DNA of 13,280 nt, from NCBI RefSeq assembly GCF_000966975.1, contig NZ_JZWV01000589.1:1-13280 (forward strand). Reading direction: 5' to 3'. This DNA comes from Streptomyces katrae. GTDB taxonomy: Bacteria > Actinomycetota > Actinomycetes > Streptomycetales > Streptomycetaceae. The notes under the pieces were generated by a model. It saw nothing but the letters and a program-made list of their open reading frames with translations. It was not told where the DNA came from and did not search any database. Positions 6,226-13,280 of the stretch are shown here, in pieces. Both the position numbers and the translations under genes were made by a program. Positions within the stretch are counted from its first letter, which is position 1. Each line of letters begins with the position of its first letter.

Positions 6226-7968
6226 ATGACGCACGAGTTGACGGCCTTCCCGCTTGCAAGAGCTTCCAGCAATCCTGCCGTGAGCGGCGGCTGGTGGCGC
6301 GATGCCGTCATCTACCAGGTGTACGTGCGCTCCTTCGCCGACAGCGACGGGGACGGGGTCGGGGACCTGCGCGGGGTGCGCGAGCGGCTGCCGCACCTGG
6401 CCCGGCTCGGGGTGGACGCGGTGTGGCTGACCCCCTTCTACGTCTCCCCGCAGGCGGACGGCGGCTACGACGTCGCCGACTACCGGGCCGTGGACCCGCT
6501 CTTCGGTGACCTCGCCGACGCCGACGACCTCGTCCGGGCGGCGCACGCGCTGGGCCTGCGGGTGATCGTGGACGTGGTGCCGAACCACACCTCCGAGCGG
6601 CACCCCTGGTTCCAGGAGGCCCTGGCCGGCGTGCCCGGCGCCCGGGAGCGGTACCTGTTCCGGCCGGGGCGCGGGGTCGACGGCTCGCTGCCGCCGAACG
6701 ACTGGGAGTCCGTCTTCGGCGGCCCCGCCTGGACCCGGGTCCCGGACGGGGACTGGTACCTGCACCTGTTCGCCCCGGAGCAGCCCGACCTGGACTGGGA
6801 GCACCCGGAGGTGGCGGAGGAGTTCGCCTCGGTGCTGCGGTTCTGGCTGGACCTCGGGGTGGACGGCTTCCGGGTCGACGTGGCCCACGGCATGGTCAAG
6901 GCCCCCGGCCTGCCGGACATCGGCCGGGGCGCGCAGGCCACGCTGATCGGCACCGAGCCGCTCCCCTTCTTCGACCAGGACGGGGTGCACGCCATCCACC
7001 GCTCGTGGCGGCGGCTCCTCGACTCGTACGGGGGCCAGCGGATCGGGGTCGCCGAGGCCTGGGCGCCGACCTCGGAGCGGCTCGCCCTGTACGTGCGGCC
7101 CGACGAGCTGCACCAGGCCTTCAATTTCCGCTTCCTGAACTGTCCCTGGGACCCGGCGGCGATGCGGACGGTCATCGACGAGTCCCTGGCCGCGACCTCG
7201 GCGGTGGGGGCGCCGACGACGTGGGTGCTGTCCAACCACGACGTCGTACGCCATGTGACCCGGTACGGGGGCGGGGCGCAGGGGCTGGCCCGGGCGCGGG
7301 CGGCGGCGCTGCTGATGCTGGCGCTGCCGGGGTCGGCGTACGTCTACCAGGGCGAGGAGCTCGGCCTCCCGGAGGTCACCGACCTCCCGGCGGAGGTCCG
7401 CCGCGACCCGGCCTTCCGGCGCCGGACCACGGCGGCCGGCCACGGGGCGGGCGGCCCGGCCGACGCCTCCGCCGCAGACGGGCAGGACGGACAGGACGGG
7501 CTGCGCGACGGCTGCCGCGTGCCGCTGCCCTGGTCCGGGGACGAGGCCCCGTACGGGTTCGGCAGCGGCGGGAGCTGGCTGCCGCAGCCCGAGGGCTGGG
7601 GCGGACTCAGCGTCGCCGCGCAGACGGGCGATCCGCACTCCACGCTGGAGCTCTACCGCGCCGCCCTGGAGCTGCGCCGCGCGATGCCGGGCCTCGGCGC
7701 GGTGGAGGCGGGCCAGGGCGGGCCCGCCGACGAGTGGCCCGGGGCCGGGGCCGGGCCCGCCGTGTACGCCCGGGGCATGCGGTGGCGTCCGGCCCCCGAG
7801 GGGGTCCTGCTCTTCACCCGGCCCGGTTTCGCCTGCACCGTCAACACCCGCCCGACCGCCGTGGAGATGCCCTCGCCCGGCCGTCCCGTCCTGTCCAGCG
7901 CCCCCGTCGAGACCGACGGCCGCACGGTCCGCCTTCCTTCCGATTCCTGCACGTGGTGGGCTTTCTGA
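6226..7968 (+). CDS. Second GH13 alpha-glucosidase, paralog of AglA
   Basis: A 580-residue cytoplasmic GH13 enzyme, highly similar to AglA in this window and with the same intact machinery: DSDGDGVGDL (39-48), DVVPNH (116-121), QPDLDW (186-191), nucleophile D218, acid/base E277 and transition-state D339 in SNHD. It is 25 residues longer than AglA. Most of this is two Gly/Ala-rich loop insertions, around 399-421 (with GHGAGGPADASAADG, leading into GQDGQDG) and 495-517 (with GQGGPADEWPGAGAGP). The expected activity is release of glucose from maltodextrins or isomaltose; substrate preference cannot be read. The ATG has no Shine-Dalgarno; GTG at 6280 is an alternative but also lacks one. A CTTGCAAG palindrome at 6253-6260, inside the first codons, resembles a MalR half-site pair. 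malR follows after 26 bp, so the two may be partly co-transcribed. Confidence 0.88.
   Translation: MTHELTAFPLARASSNPAVSGGWWRDAVIYQVYVRSFADSDGDGVGDLRGVRERLPHLARLGVDAVWLTPFYVSPQADGGYDVADYRAVDPLFGDLADADDLVRAAHALGLRVIVDVVPNHTSERHPWFQEALAGVPGARERYLFRPGRGVDGSLPPNDWESVFGGPAWTRVPDGDWYLHLFAPEQPDLDWEHPEVAEEFASVLRFWLDLGVDGFRVDVAHGMVKAPGLPDIGRGAQATLIGTEPLPFFDQDGVHAIHRSWRRLLDSYGGQRIGVAEAWAPTSERLALYVRPDELHQAFNFRFLNCPWDPAAMRTVIDESLAATSAVGAPTTWVLSNHDVVRHVTRYGGGAQGLARARAAALLMLALPGSAYVYQGEELGLPEVTDLPAEVRRDPAFRRRTTAAGHGAGGPADASAADGQDGQDGLRDGCRVPLPWSGDEAPYGFGSGGSWLPQPEGWGGLSVAAQTGDPHSTLELYRAALELRRAMPGLGAVEAGQGGPADEWPGAGAGPAVYARGMRWRPAPEGVLLFTRPGFACTVNTRPTAVEMPSPGRPVLSSAPVETDGRTVRLPSDSCTWWAF
6253..6260. promoter_or_regulatory. 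CTTGCAAG palindrome, possible MalR site within GH13 start
   Basis: A perfect 8-bp palindrome made of the same TTGC/GCAA element as the malE-side operator. It lies 27 bp after the ATG of the second glucosidase. If real, MalR bound here would sit close to the start of that transcript and block it. Confidence 0.4.
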
Positions 7969-7980
7969 GCCGCCTACCGG

Positions 7981-7986
7981 TACAGT
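7981..7986 (+). promoter_or_regulatory. Candidate -10 element for a leaderless malR transcript
   Basis: TACAGT fits the TAnnnT pattern and ends 8 bases before the malR GTG, so transcription would begin at or just before the start codon. No good -35 is visible 16-19 bases upstream, and there is no Shine-Dalgarno before the GTG. Leaderless genes are common in Streptomyces. malR may therefore have its own promoter besides read-through from the GH13 gene. Confidence 0.4.
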
Positions 7987-7994
7987 CCAATCCC

Positions 7995-9029
7995 GTGACC
8001 GCACGGCTTGCCGACATCGCAGCCCAGGCGGGGGTCAGCGAAGCCACAGTCAGCCGCGTGCTCAACGGCAAGCCCGGTGTGGCCGCAGGCACCCGTGAGT
8101 CCGTGCTGGCCGCGCTCGACGTGCTCGGCTACGAGCGGCCCGTACGGCTGCGGCAGCGCAGTGCGGGCCTGGTCGGCCTGATAACCCCCGAGCTGGACAA
8201 TCCCATCTTCCCGGCGCTGGCCCAGGTGATCGGGCAGGCGCTGACCCGGCAGGGGTACACGCCCGTGCTGGCCACGCAGACGCCCGGCGGCTCCACCGAG
8301 GACGAGCTGACCGAGATGCTGGTGGACCGGGGCGTCTCCGGGATCATCTTCGTCTCCGGGCTGCACGCCGACACCACCGCCGACATGGGCCGCTACGAGC
8401 AGCTGCGCGGCCAGGGCGTCCCCTACGTCCTGATCAACGGCTTCTCCGACAAGGTGCGGGCCCCCTTCGTCTCCCCCGACGACCGGGCGGCGATGCAGCT
8501 CGCGGTGACCCACCTGACGGCCCTCGGGCACAGCCGGATCGGCCTCGCGGTCGGCCCGAAGCGGTTCGTTCCCGTCCTGCGCAAGATCGAGGGCTTCCGG
8601 CTCGCGATGAAGGAGCGGCTCGGGCTCCAGGAGGCCGAGGCCGAGGAGCTGATCCAGCACTCCCTGTACACCCTGGAGGGCGGCCAGGCCGCAGCGGCGG
8701 CGCTCATCGGGCGGGGCTGCACGGCCGTCGTCTGCGCCAGCGACATGATGGCGCTCGGCGCCATCCGGGCCGCGCGCCAGCAGGGGCTGCGGGTACCGCA
8801 GGACGTCTCCGTGGTGGGCTTCGACGACTCCCCGCTCATAGCGTTCACCGATCCGCCGCTGACCACCATCCGCCAGCCCGTGCAGGCCATGGGGCAGGCG
8901 GCGGTGCGCACCCTGCTGGAGGAGATCGGCGGTACGCCGGCCCCGCACAGCGAGTTCGTGTTCCTGCCGGAGCTGGTGGTGCGCGGGTCGACGGCTTCCG
9001 GTCCCGGGCAGCGGCGCGGGCCGGCGTAG
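7995..9029 (+). CDS. malR: MalR, LacI-family maltose regulator
   Basis: A 344-residue LacI/GalR-type repressor, the full-length member of the pair in this window. The helix-turn-helix lies at about 4-25 (LADIAAQAGVSEATVSRVLNG), followed by the hinge and the effector domain from about residue 57 (AGLVGLITPE). Conserved family blocks are DNPIFPALAQ (68-77), ASDMMALGAIRAAR (248-261), VPQDVSVVGFDDSPL (267-281) and FTDPPLTTIRQP (284-295). It closely matches what I remember of Streptomyces MalR/Reg1, the repressor of malEFG and amylase genes. The GTG is chosen because the HTH begins four residues later, as in known MalR proteins; it has no Shine-Dalgarno. In S. coelicolor malR is, as I recall, directly divergent from malE, whereas here a glucosidase gene lies between. 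Confidence 0.93.
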   Translation: MTARLADIAAQAGVSEATVSRVLNGKPGVAAGTRESVLAALDVLGYERPVRLRQRSAGLVGLITPELDNPIFPALAQVIGQALTRQGYTPVLATQTPGGSTEDELTEMLVDRGVSGIIFVSGLHADTTADMGRYEQLRGQGVPYVLINGFSDKVRAPFVSPDDRAAMQLAVTHLTALGHSRIGLAVGPKRFVPVLRKIEGFRLAMKERLGLQEAEAEELIQHSLYTLEGGQAAAAALIGRGCTAVVCASDMMALGAIRAARQQGLRVPQDVSVVGFDDSPLIAFTDPPLTTIRQPVQAMGQAAVRTLLEEIGGTPAPHSEFVFLPELVVRGSTASGPGQRRGPA

Positions 9030-9046
9030 CCGGGCAGGGTAGCGGG

Positions 9047-9103
9047 CCTCCGGGGCGGTGTCCTCCGCAGGGCTGAGCGCGGGCGCCGAAGACCGTCCGG
9101 AGG
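9047..9103. repeat. Inverted repeat between malR and the PAP2 gene
   Basis: CCTCCGG (9047-9053) and CCGGAGG (9097-9103) are perfect 7-base complements separated by 43 bases. The long loop makes this a poor terminator. It is the only paired structure noted in the 88-bp gap between malR and the next gene. Confidence 0.3.
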
Positions 9104-9117
9104 GATGATCGGAGGCG

Positions 9118-10059
9118 ATGACGCATCTGGCAGACTCTCTCCCCATGGGTGAAGCGAGCGTGAAGACACTGGAAACTCCCCCGGCAGCCGCCGGAGGCAC
9201 CCCCAGCACGGACGTCACGTCGCCCCCCGTGACCGGCAGCGCGGACCGCCCCGCAGCGGAGGGCACCCTCCTCACCCGGCTCCGCGCACCGCGACGGCCC
9301 CGGATCTGGTTCGAGGTCCTGCTGATCGGCATCAGCTACTGGACGTACTCGCTGATCCGCAACGCGGTCCCCGAGCAGAAGGCCGCCGCGCTCGCGAACG
9401 CCGACTGGATCTGGAGCGTCGAGCGGGGCCTCGGCATCGCGGTGGAACACTCCGTCAACCACGCCGTCAACTCGGTGACGTGGCTCGTCGTGGGCATGAA
9501 CTACTACTACGCCACGCTCCACTTCATCGTGACCATCGGCGTACTGGTGTGGATCTACCGCTTCCATCCCGGCCGTTACGCGGCCACCCGCCTCGTCCTC
9601 TTCGCCACCACGGGCGTCGCCCTGCTCGGCTACTTCTTCTTCCCGCTGGCCCCGCCCCGGCTGATGAACGGCGGCCACTTCATCGACACCGTGCTGGTGC
9701 ACCACACCTGGGGCTCGATGGCCTCGGGAAACCTCAAGCACATGTCGAACCAGTACGCGGCGATGCCGTCCATGCACATAGGGTGGTCGCTCTGGTGCGG
9801 CCTGACGATCTTCGCGGTCGCGTCCGCCCCCTGGGCCCGGATCCTGGGCCTCCTCTACCCGGCGGCCACCCTGGTCGTCATCGTCTCCACCGCGAACCAC
9901 TTCTGGCTGGACGCCCTGGGCGGCATGCTCTGCCTGGCCTTCGGCTACACGGTCTCCCGCACCTGGTACGGCGCCCTCCCGCACCGCCTCCCCCGCAGCC
10001 CCCTGGACACCGCCCCGCACCCGGCGACGGCGGCCCTGCTCAACCGTTTCCGCCGATAA
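9118..10059 (+). CDS. PAP2-superfamily membrane protein (phosphatase or phosphotransferase-like)
   Basis: A 313-residue integral membrane protein of the PAP2 superfamily, probably the branch that includes inositol phosphotransferases. Roughly the first 50 residues are polar and low-complexity. Hydrophobic segments follow at about 64-80, 120-147, 157-176, 219-236, 240-257 and 266-279. The active-site blocks are FPLAPPRL (175-182), AAMPSMHIGWS (214-224, with H220) and STANHFWLDALGG (257-269, with S257, H261 and D265), the known PAP2 pattern. The substrate is probably a lipid or sugar phosphate but cannot be named. The ATG at 9118 has GGAGG only 2 bases away, which is too close. ATG at 9145 (MGEASVK) is a good alternative, with a CAGACT hexamer 8 bases ahead that would suit a leaderless transcript. 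It converges on glnE. Confidence 0.8.
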   Translation: MTHLADSLPMGEASVKTLETPPAAAGGTPSTDVTSPPVTGSADRPAAEGTLLTRLRAPRRPRIWFEVLLIGISYWTYSLIRNAVPEQKAAALANADWIWSVERGLGIAVEHSVNHAVNSVTWLVVGMNYYYATLHFIVTIGVLVWIYRFHPGRYAATRLVLFATTGVALLGYFFFPLAPPRLMNGGHFIDTVLVHHTWGSMASGNLKHMSNQYAAMPSMHIGWSLWCGLTIFAVASAPWARILGLLYPAATLVVIVSTANHFWLDALGGMLCLAFGYTVSRTWYGALPHRLPRSPLDTAPHPATAALLNRFRR

Positions 10060-10066
10060 CCGGGAG

Positions 10067-10082
10067 CGGTCCGGCGGTCCGG
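10067..10082. repeat. Tandem CGGTCCGG repeat between convergent genes
   Basis: Two perfect adjacent copies of CGGTCCGG lie in the 28-bp gap between the PAP2 gene and glnE. The repeats are partly self-complementary and could form short GC stems from either strand. No bidirectional terminator with a U-tract is visible. Confidence 0.5.
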
Positions 10083-10087
10083 CAGCG

Positions 10088-13045
10088 CTACGCCCCGTAG
10101 AAGAGGTCGTCGACGACCGCGCGGGCGCGGCGGGTGGTGCGGCGGTAGTCGTCCAGCATTTCGCCGATCCGGCCCTCCGGGTAGCCGAGGTAGCGGCCGA
10201 CGGCCGCCAGTTCGCGGGCGTCCGTGGGGAAGGTGTCGCCGGCGCGGCCGCGGACCAGCATCACGGCGTTGCGGACCCGGGTCGCCAGGACCCAGGCCTC
10301 GTCGAGGATCTGGGCCTCCTCGGCCGGGATCAGGCCGGCGGCGTGGGCGGCGGCCAGGGCCTGGCGGGTGCGGGTGGTGCGCAGGCCCGGTTCGGCCCAG
10401 GCGTGGCGCATCTGGAGGAGCTGGACGGTCCACTCGACGTCGCTGAGGCCGCCGCGGCCGAGTTTCGTGTGGAGGGTGGGGTCGGCGCCGCGCGGGAGGC
10501 GTTCGGCTTCCATGCGGGCCTTCAGGCGGCGGATCTCGCGGACCGCGTCCTCGCCGAGGCCTTCGGCGGGGTAGCGCAGCGGGTCGATCAGGTCGATGAA
10601 GGTGCGGCCCAGGTCGGCGTCGCCCGCGACGGGCTCGGCGCGCAGCAGGGCCTGGCTCTCCCAGGTCAGGGACCAGCGCCGGTAGTAGGCGGCGTAGGAG
10701 GACAGGGTGCGGACGAGGGGCCCGGAGCGGCCTTCGGGGCGCAGGTCGGCGTCGATGAGGAGCGGCGGGTCGGCGGTGGGCAGCTGGAGGAGCCGGCGCA
10801 TCTCGGCGATGACGGTCTGGGCGACCTTGGCGGCGTGGACGAAGAGGACGTCGGCGTCGGAGCCGTAGCCCAGCTCGTGTCCGCCGAAGCGGCCGACGCC
10901 GATGACGGCGAAGCGGGTGGGGAGGGTCTCGCCCCAGTGGTCGCGGACGGCGGCGCGCAGGGCTCCGGCGACGGTGGCGGCGGTGAGCTCGGAGACGGCG
11001 TCGCCGACCCGGTCGACGAGGGCTCCGCAGTCCTTCTCGGCGGGGCTGTCCTCGGTGCCGTAGGAGGCGATGATGTCGGCGGCGGCGGTGCGGAAGAGCT
11101 CGCGGCGGCGGACCCCGCGTGCGGCGGCGACGGCTGCTTCCCCGCTCTCCGCGCGGCCGACGGCGGCGAGCACCTCCTGTTCGAGGGCCTCGGCCGTACG
11201 GGGCTGGAGGCCTTCGGGGTCGCCGAGGAGGGCGACGGCCTCGGGGGCGCGCATCAGGAGGTCGGGGGCGAGACGGCCGGCGGACAGGACGCGGGCGAGG
11301 TTCTCGGCGGCGGCGCCCTCGTCGCGGAGCAGGCGCAGGTACCAGGGGGTCTTGCCAAGGGCGTCGGAGACCTTGCGGAAGTTGAGGAGGCCGGCGTCGG
11401 GGTCGGCGGAGTCGGCGAACCAGCCGAGGAGGACGGGCAGCAGGGTGCGCTGGATGGCGGCCTTGCGGCTGACGCCGGAGGCGAGGGCTTCGAGGTGACG
11501 CAGGGCTGAGGCCGGGTCGGCGTAGCCGAGGGCTTCGAGGCGCTGGCCGGCGGCGGCCGGGGAGAGCCGGGTCTCGCCGGGGGCGAGCTGGGCGACGGCG
11601 TCGAGGAGGGGCCGGTAGAAGAGCTTCTCGTGGAGGCGGCGGACGACGGAGGCGTGCCGGCGCCAGGCCTTGTTGAGTCCTGCGACGGGTTCGGTGCGCA
11701 GGCCCATGGAGCGGCCGAGGCGGCGCAGGTCGGCCTCGTCCTCGGGGACGAGGTGGGTGCGGCGCAGCCGGTACAGCTGGATGCGGTGTTCCATGGCGCG
11801 CAGGAAGCGGTACGCGTCGTGGAGCTGGGCGGCGTCGGCGCGGCCGACGTAGCCGCCGGCGGCGAGGGCGTGCAGGGCGTCGAGGGTGGTGCCGGAGCGC
11901 AGGCTGGTGTCGGTGCGGCCGTGGACGAGCTGGAGGAGCTGGACGGCGAACTCGACGTCGCGCAGGCCGCCGGGGCCGAGCTTGAGTTCCCGGTCGATCT
12001 GGGAGGCGGGGATGTTGTCGACGACGCGGCGGCGCATCTTCTGGACGTCGGCGACGAAGTTCTCGCGTTCGGCTGCCTGCCAGACCAGCGGCGTTATGGC
12101 CTCGATGTACTGGGCCCCGAGCTCGGGGTCGCCGGCCACGGCGCGGGCCTTGAGGAGGGCCTGGAACTCCCAGGTCTTGGCCCAGCGCTGGTAGTAGGCC
12201 ATGTGGGAGGCGAGGGTGCGGACGAGGGGGCCGTTGCGGCCCTCGGGGCGGAGGTTGGCGTCGACGGGCCAGATGCTGCCCTCGACGGTGGTCTCGGAGC
12301 AGATCCGCATGAGGTGGGAGGCGAGGCGGGTGGCGGCCTGGATGCCCTTGCCCTCGTCGGTGCCGGGGGCGGCCTCGCCGACGAAGATCACGTCGACGTC
12401 GGAGACGTAGTTGAGCTCGTTGCCGCCGCACTTGCCCATGGCGATGACGGCGAGGCGGCAGGCGGCGGCGTCCTGGGGGGCGGCGGCGGAGGCGATGCGC
12501 AGGGCGGCGCGGAGGGTGGCGGTGGCGAGGTCGGCCAGTTCGGCGGCGGTCTGGGCGACGTCTATGGTCGCGCAGACGTCGCGGGCGGCGATGGAGAGCA
12601 GGCAGCGGCGGTAGGCGATGCGCAGGGCGACGGGGTCGTGGGCGTCGGCGAGGCCCGCTTCGAACTCGGGGAGGCCCGGGTGCAGGTCGGCGGCCTCGTA
12701 GGTGACGAGGGCCTGCCAGTCGCGGGGGTGGCGGGCGAGGTGGTCGGCGAGGGCCTCGGAGGCGCCGAGGACGCCGAGGAGCCGGTCGCGCAGGGGTTTG
12801 GCGGCCACGAGGGTGTCGAGGAGGAGCGGGAGGTCCTCGGGGGCCTGGGCTTCGGCGAGGCGGACGAGGCCGAGGAGCGCGAGGTCGGGGTCGGCGGTGG
12901 CGCCGAGGGCGTCGAGGAGCACCGGGTCGGTGCGTACGGCGGCCAGCGCGTCGGCGTCGAGGAGCCTGGACGCGGCGGTGGGGTCGGTGAATCCGCTCCG
13001 CAGCAGCCGGATGAAGGTACTGCTCCTGCGCCCCGGGACTGTCAT
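10088..13045 (-). CDS. glnE: Bifunctional glutamine synthetase adenylyltransferase/deadenylyltransferase GlnE
   Basis: A 985-residue cytoplasmic enzyme that attaches AMP to glutamine synthetase I and removes it, tuning ammonium assimilation. Two nucleotidyltransferase halves are evident. The N-terminal (deadenylylating) domain has GKCGGNELNYVSDVD (204-218), DANLRPEGRNGPLVRTL (262-278) and KLGPGGLRDVEF (355-366). The C-terminal (adenylylating) domain has GVGRFGGHELGYGSDAD (716-732), DADLRPEGRSGPLVRTL (765-781) and KLGRGGLSDVEW (861-872). All predicted metal-binding Asp pairs are present (D216/D218 and D730/D732), and the length fits the family. The ATG is preceded by GGGAGG (13053-13058) with a 4-base spacer. 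It is transcribed from the divergent region at the right edge and converges on the PAP2 gene. No link to the maltose genes is evident. Confidence 0.96.
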   Translation of the reverse strand: MTVPGRRSSTFIRLLRSGFTDPTAASRLLDADALAAVRTDPVLLDALGATADPDLALLGLVRLAEAQAPEDLPLLLDTLVAAKPLRDRLLGVLGASEALADHLARHPRDWQALVTYEAADLHPGLPEFEAGLADAHDPVALRIAYRRCLLSIAARDVCATIDVAQTAAELADLATATLRAALRIASAAAPQDAAACRLAVIAMGKCGGNELNYVSDVDVIFVGEAAPGTDEGKGIQAATRLASHLMRICSETTVEGSIWPVDANLRPEGRNGPLVRTLASHMAYYQRWAKTWEFQALLKARAVAGDPELGAQYIEAITPLVWQAAERENFVADVQKMRRRVVDNIPASQIDRELKLGPGGLRDVEFAVQLLQLVHGRTDTSLRSGTTLDALHALAAGGYVGRADAAQLHDAYRFLRAMEHRIQLYRLRRTHLVPEDEADLRRLGRSMGLRTEPVAGLNKAWRRHASVVRRLHEKLFYRPLLDAVAQLAPGETRLSPAAAGQRLEALGYADPASALRHLEALASGVSRKAAIQRTLLPVLLGWFADSADPDAGLLNFRKVSDALGKTPWYLRLLRDEGAAAENLARVLSAGRLAPDLLMRAPEAVALLGDPEGLQPRTAEALEQEVLAAVGRAESGEAAVAAARGVRRRELFRTAAADIIASYGTEDSPAEKDCGALVDRVGDAVSELTAATVAGALRAAVRDHWGETLPTRFAVIGVGRFGGHELGYGSDADVLFVHAAKVAQTVIAEMRRLLQLPTADPPLLIDADLRPEGRSGPLVRTLSSYAAYYRRWSLTWESQALLRAEPVAGDADLGRTFIDLIDPLRYPAEGLGEDAVREIRRLKARMEAERLPRGADPTLHTKLGRGGLSDVEWTVQLLQMRHAWAEPGLRTTRTRQALAAAHAAGLIPAEEAQILDEAWVLATRVRNAVMLVRGRAGDTFPTDARELAAVGRYLGYPEGRIGEMLDDYRRTTRRARAVVDDLFYGA

Positions 13046-13241
13046 CCCGCCGCCTCCCGAGTCTGTCGCTGCCGGTGGTCCGGTCCTGCCCGGGAGCGAG
13101 CCTAGCCGGAGCAGGCGTTCGACTCACCGGGTGCCGTGGCCGATATCATGAGGAGGATTATCGGATTATCTGCTTACTTTTAGCTCTCCAGATCTGTGCG
13201 TCAGGGGCCCGGTCCCCGCCCGACCGGCCGCGAGGAGCCCC
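13046..13241. promoter_or_regulatory. Divergent region between glnE and the edge gene
   Basis: This 196-bp spacer has an AT-rich core (about 13141-13190) that contrasts with the rest of the window. The minus strand contains two GATAAT hexamers from the repeated GGATTATC motif, and TAGGCT closer to glnE, all possible -10 elements for glnE. The plus strand has TATCAT (13144-13149) and TACTTT (13175-13180) as possible -10 elements for the edge gene. No convincing -35 was found for any, so promoters are placed only approximately. Confidence 0.5.
13155..13170. repeat. Tandem GGATTATC direct repeat
   Basis: Two perfect adjacent 8-bp copies (13155-13162 and 13163-13170) lie in the AT-rich core between glnE and the edge gene. 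On the minus strand each copy contains GATAAT, so the repeat may reflect a promoter or a regulator-binding direct repeat. Confidence 0.6.
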
Positions 13242-13280
13242 ATGTCCCACGGACCCCTGTCCTCGCGCCCTGCCCCCGCA
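13242..13280 (+). CDS. Start of an unidentified protein, cut by the window edge
   Basis: An ATG follows GAGGAG (13232-13237) at a 4-base spacing and opens a frame without stops to the end of the window (MSHGPLSSRPAPA, 13 codons). The good ribosome-binding site and the promoter-like AT-rich DNA upstream support a real gene divergent from glnE. The visible residues are low-complexity and give no hint of function. Confidence 0.5.
   Translation, partial: MSHGPLSSRPAPA

Noticed and set aside
7005..7994. Upstream extension of the malR frame through the glucosidase gene
   Set aside because: The extension is a low-complexity shadow of the GH13 gene. The HTH begins right after the GTG at 7995, as in known MalR proteins.
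6121..8004. Long minus-strand frame opposite the second glucosidase
   Set aside because: Its composition is typical of the antisense of a GC-rich coding region, and the plus strand carries complete catalytic motifs.
9105..9152. Short frame starting at ATG 9105 just ahead of the PAP2 gene
   Set aside because: It has only 15 codons, is embedded around the PAP2 start, and shows no sign of selection as a peptide.
11630..13105. Long plus-strand frame (491 codons) opposite glnE
   Set aside because: It is a Gly/Ala/Glu/Val-rich antisense shadow of a GC-rich gene, has no recognisable domain, and lies opposite highly conserved GlnE motifs.
13148..13183. Eleven-codon frame with a TTA codon (MRRIIGLSAYF) in front of the edge gene
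   Set aside because: It has no ribosome-binding site and lies in AT-rich promoter-like DNA where short frames with TTA arise by chance. A leader-peptide role would need conservation data.

Overview
The window looks like a Streptomyces (or close actinomycete) chromosome. It has very high GC, codon third positions that are almost all G or C, GTG starts, several starts with no Shine-Dalgarno sequence, and a gene set and order that I recall from the S. coelicolor malR-malEFG-aglA / glnE region. No mobile element, RNA gene or CRISPR array was seen.

Left part (52-6002, minus strand): a maltose/maltodextrin uptake and utilisation operon read right to left. Its genes are malE (binding lipoprotein), malF and malG (permeases), aglA (GH13 alpha-glucosidase) and a LacI-family regulator. 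Junctions are tight: 8 bp between malE and malF, a 3-base overlap between malF and malG, 77 bp between malG and aglA, and a 4-base GTGA overlap between aglA and the regulator. There is no ATPase gene, as expected for Streptomyces sugar importers that share the MsiK ATPase.

Middle (6003-6225): a divergent control region rich in TTGC/GCAA elements. It includes a 7-7-7 inverted repeat just upstream of a plausible malE promoter, which is the expected place for MalR operators.

Right of it (6226-9029, plus strand): a second GH13 alpha-glucosidase followed 26 bp later by malR. The malEFG genes are therefore flanked on both sides by paralogous glucosidase-regulator pairs facing outward. The two regulators have identical recognition helices. 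The left one lacks about 14 residues of the conserved C-terminal ligand-binding core, which is the most striking observation here.

Far right: a PAP2-like membrane phosphatase/transferase gene (9118-10059, plus), converging on glnE (10088-13045, minus). GlnE is the two-headed adenylyltransferase that switches glutamine synthetase off and on. After glnE lies a 196-bp AT-richer divergent region and the first 13 codons of an unidentified plus-strand gene that runs off the window.

Together: maltodextrins are bound by MalE, imported by MalFG with an ATPase encoded elsewhere, and cut to glucose by one or both cytoplasmic glucosidases. MalR, and possibly its altered paralog, control expression. The PAP2 gene and glnE are not obviously part of this pathway.
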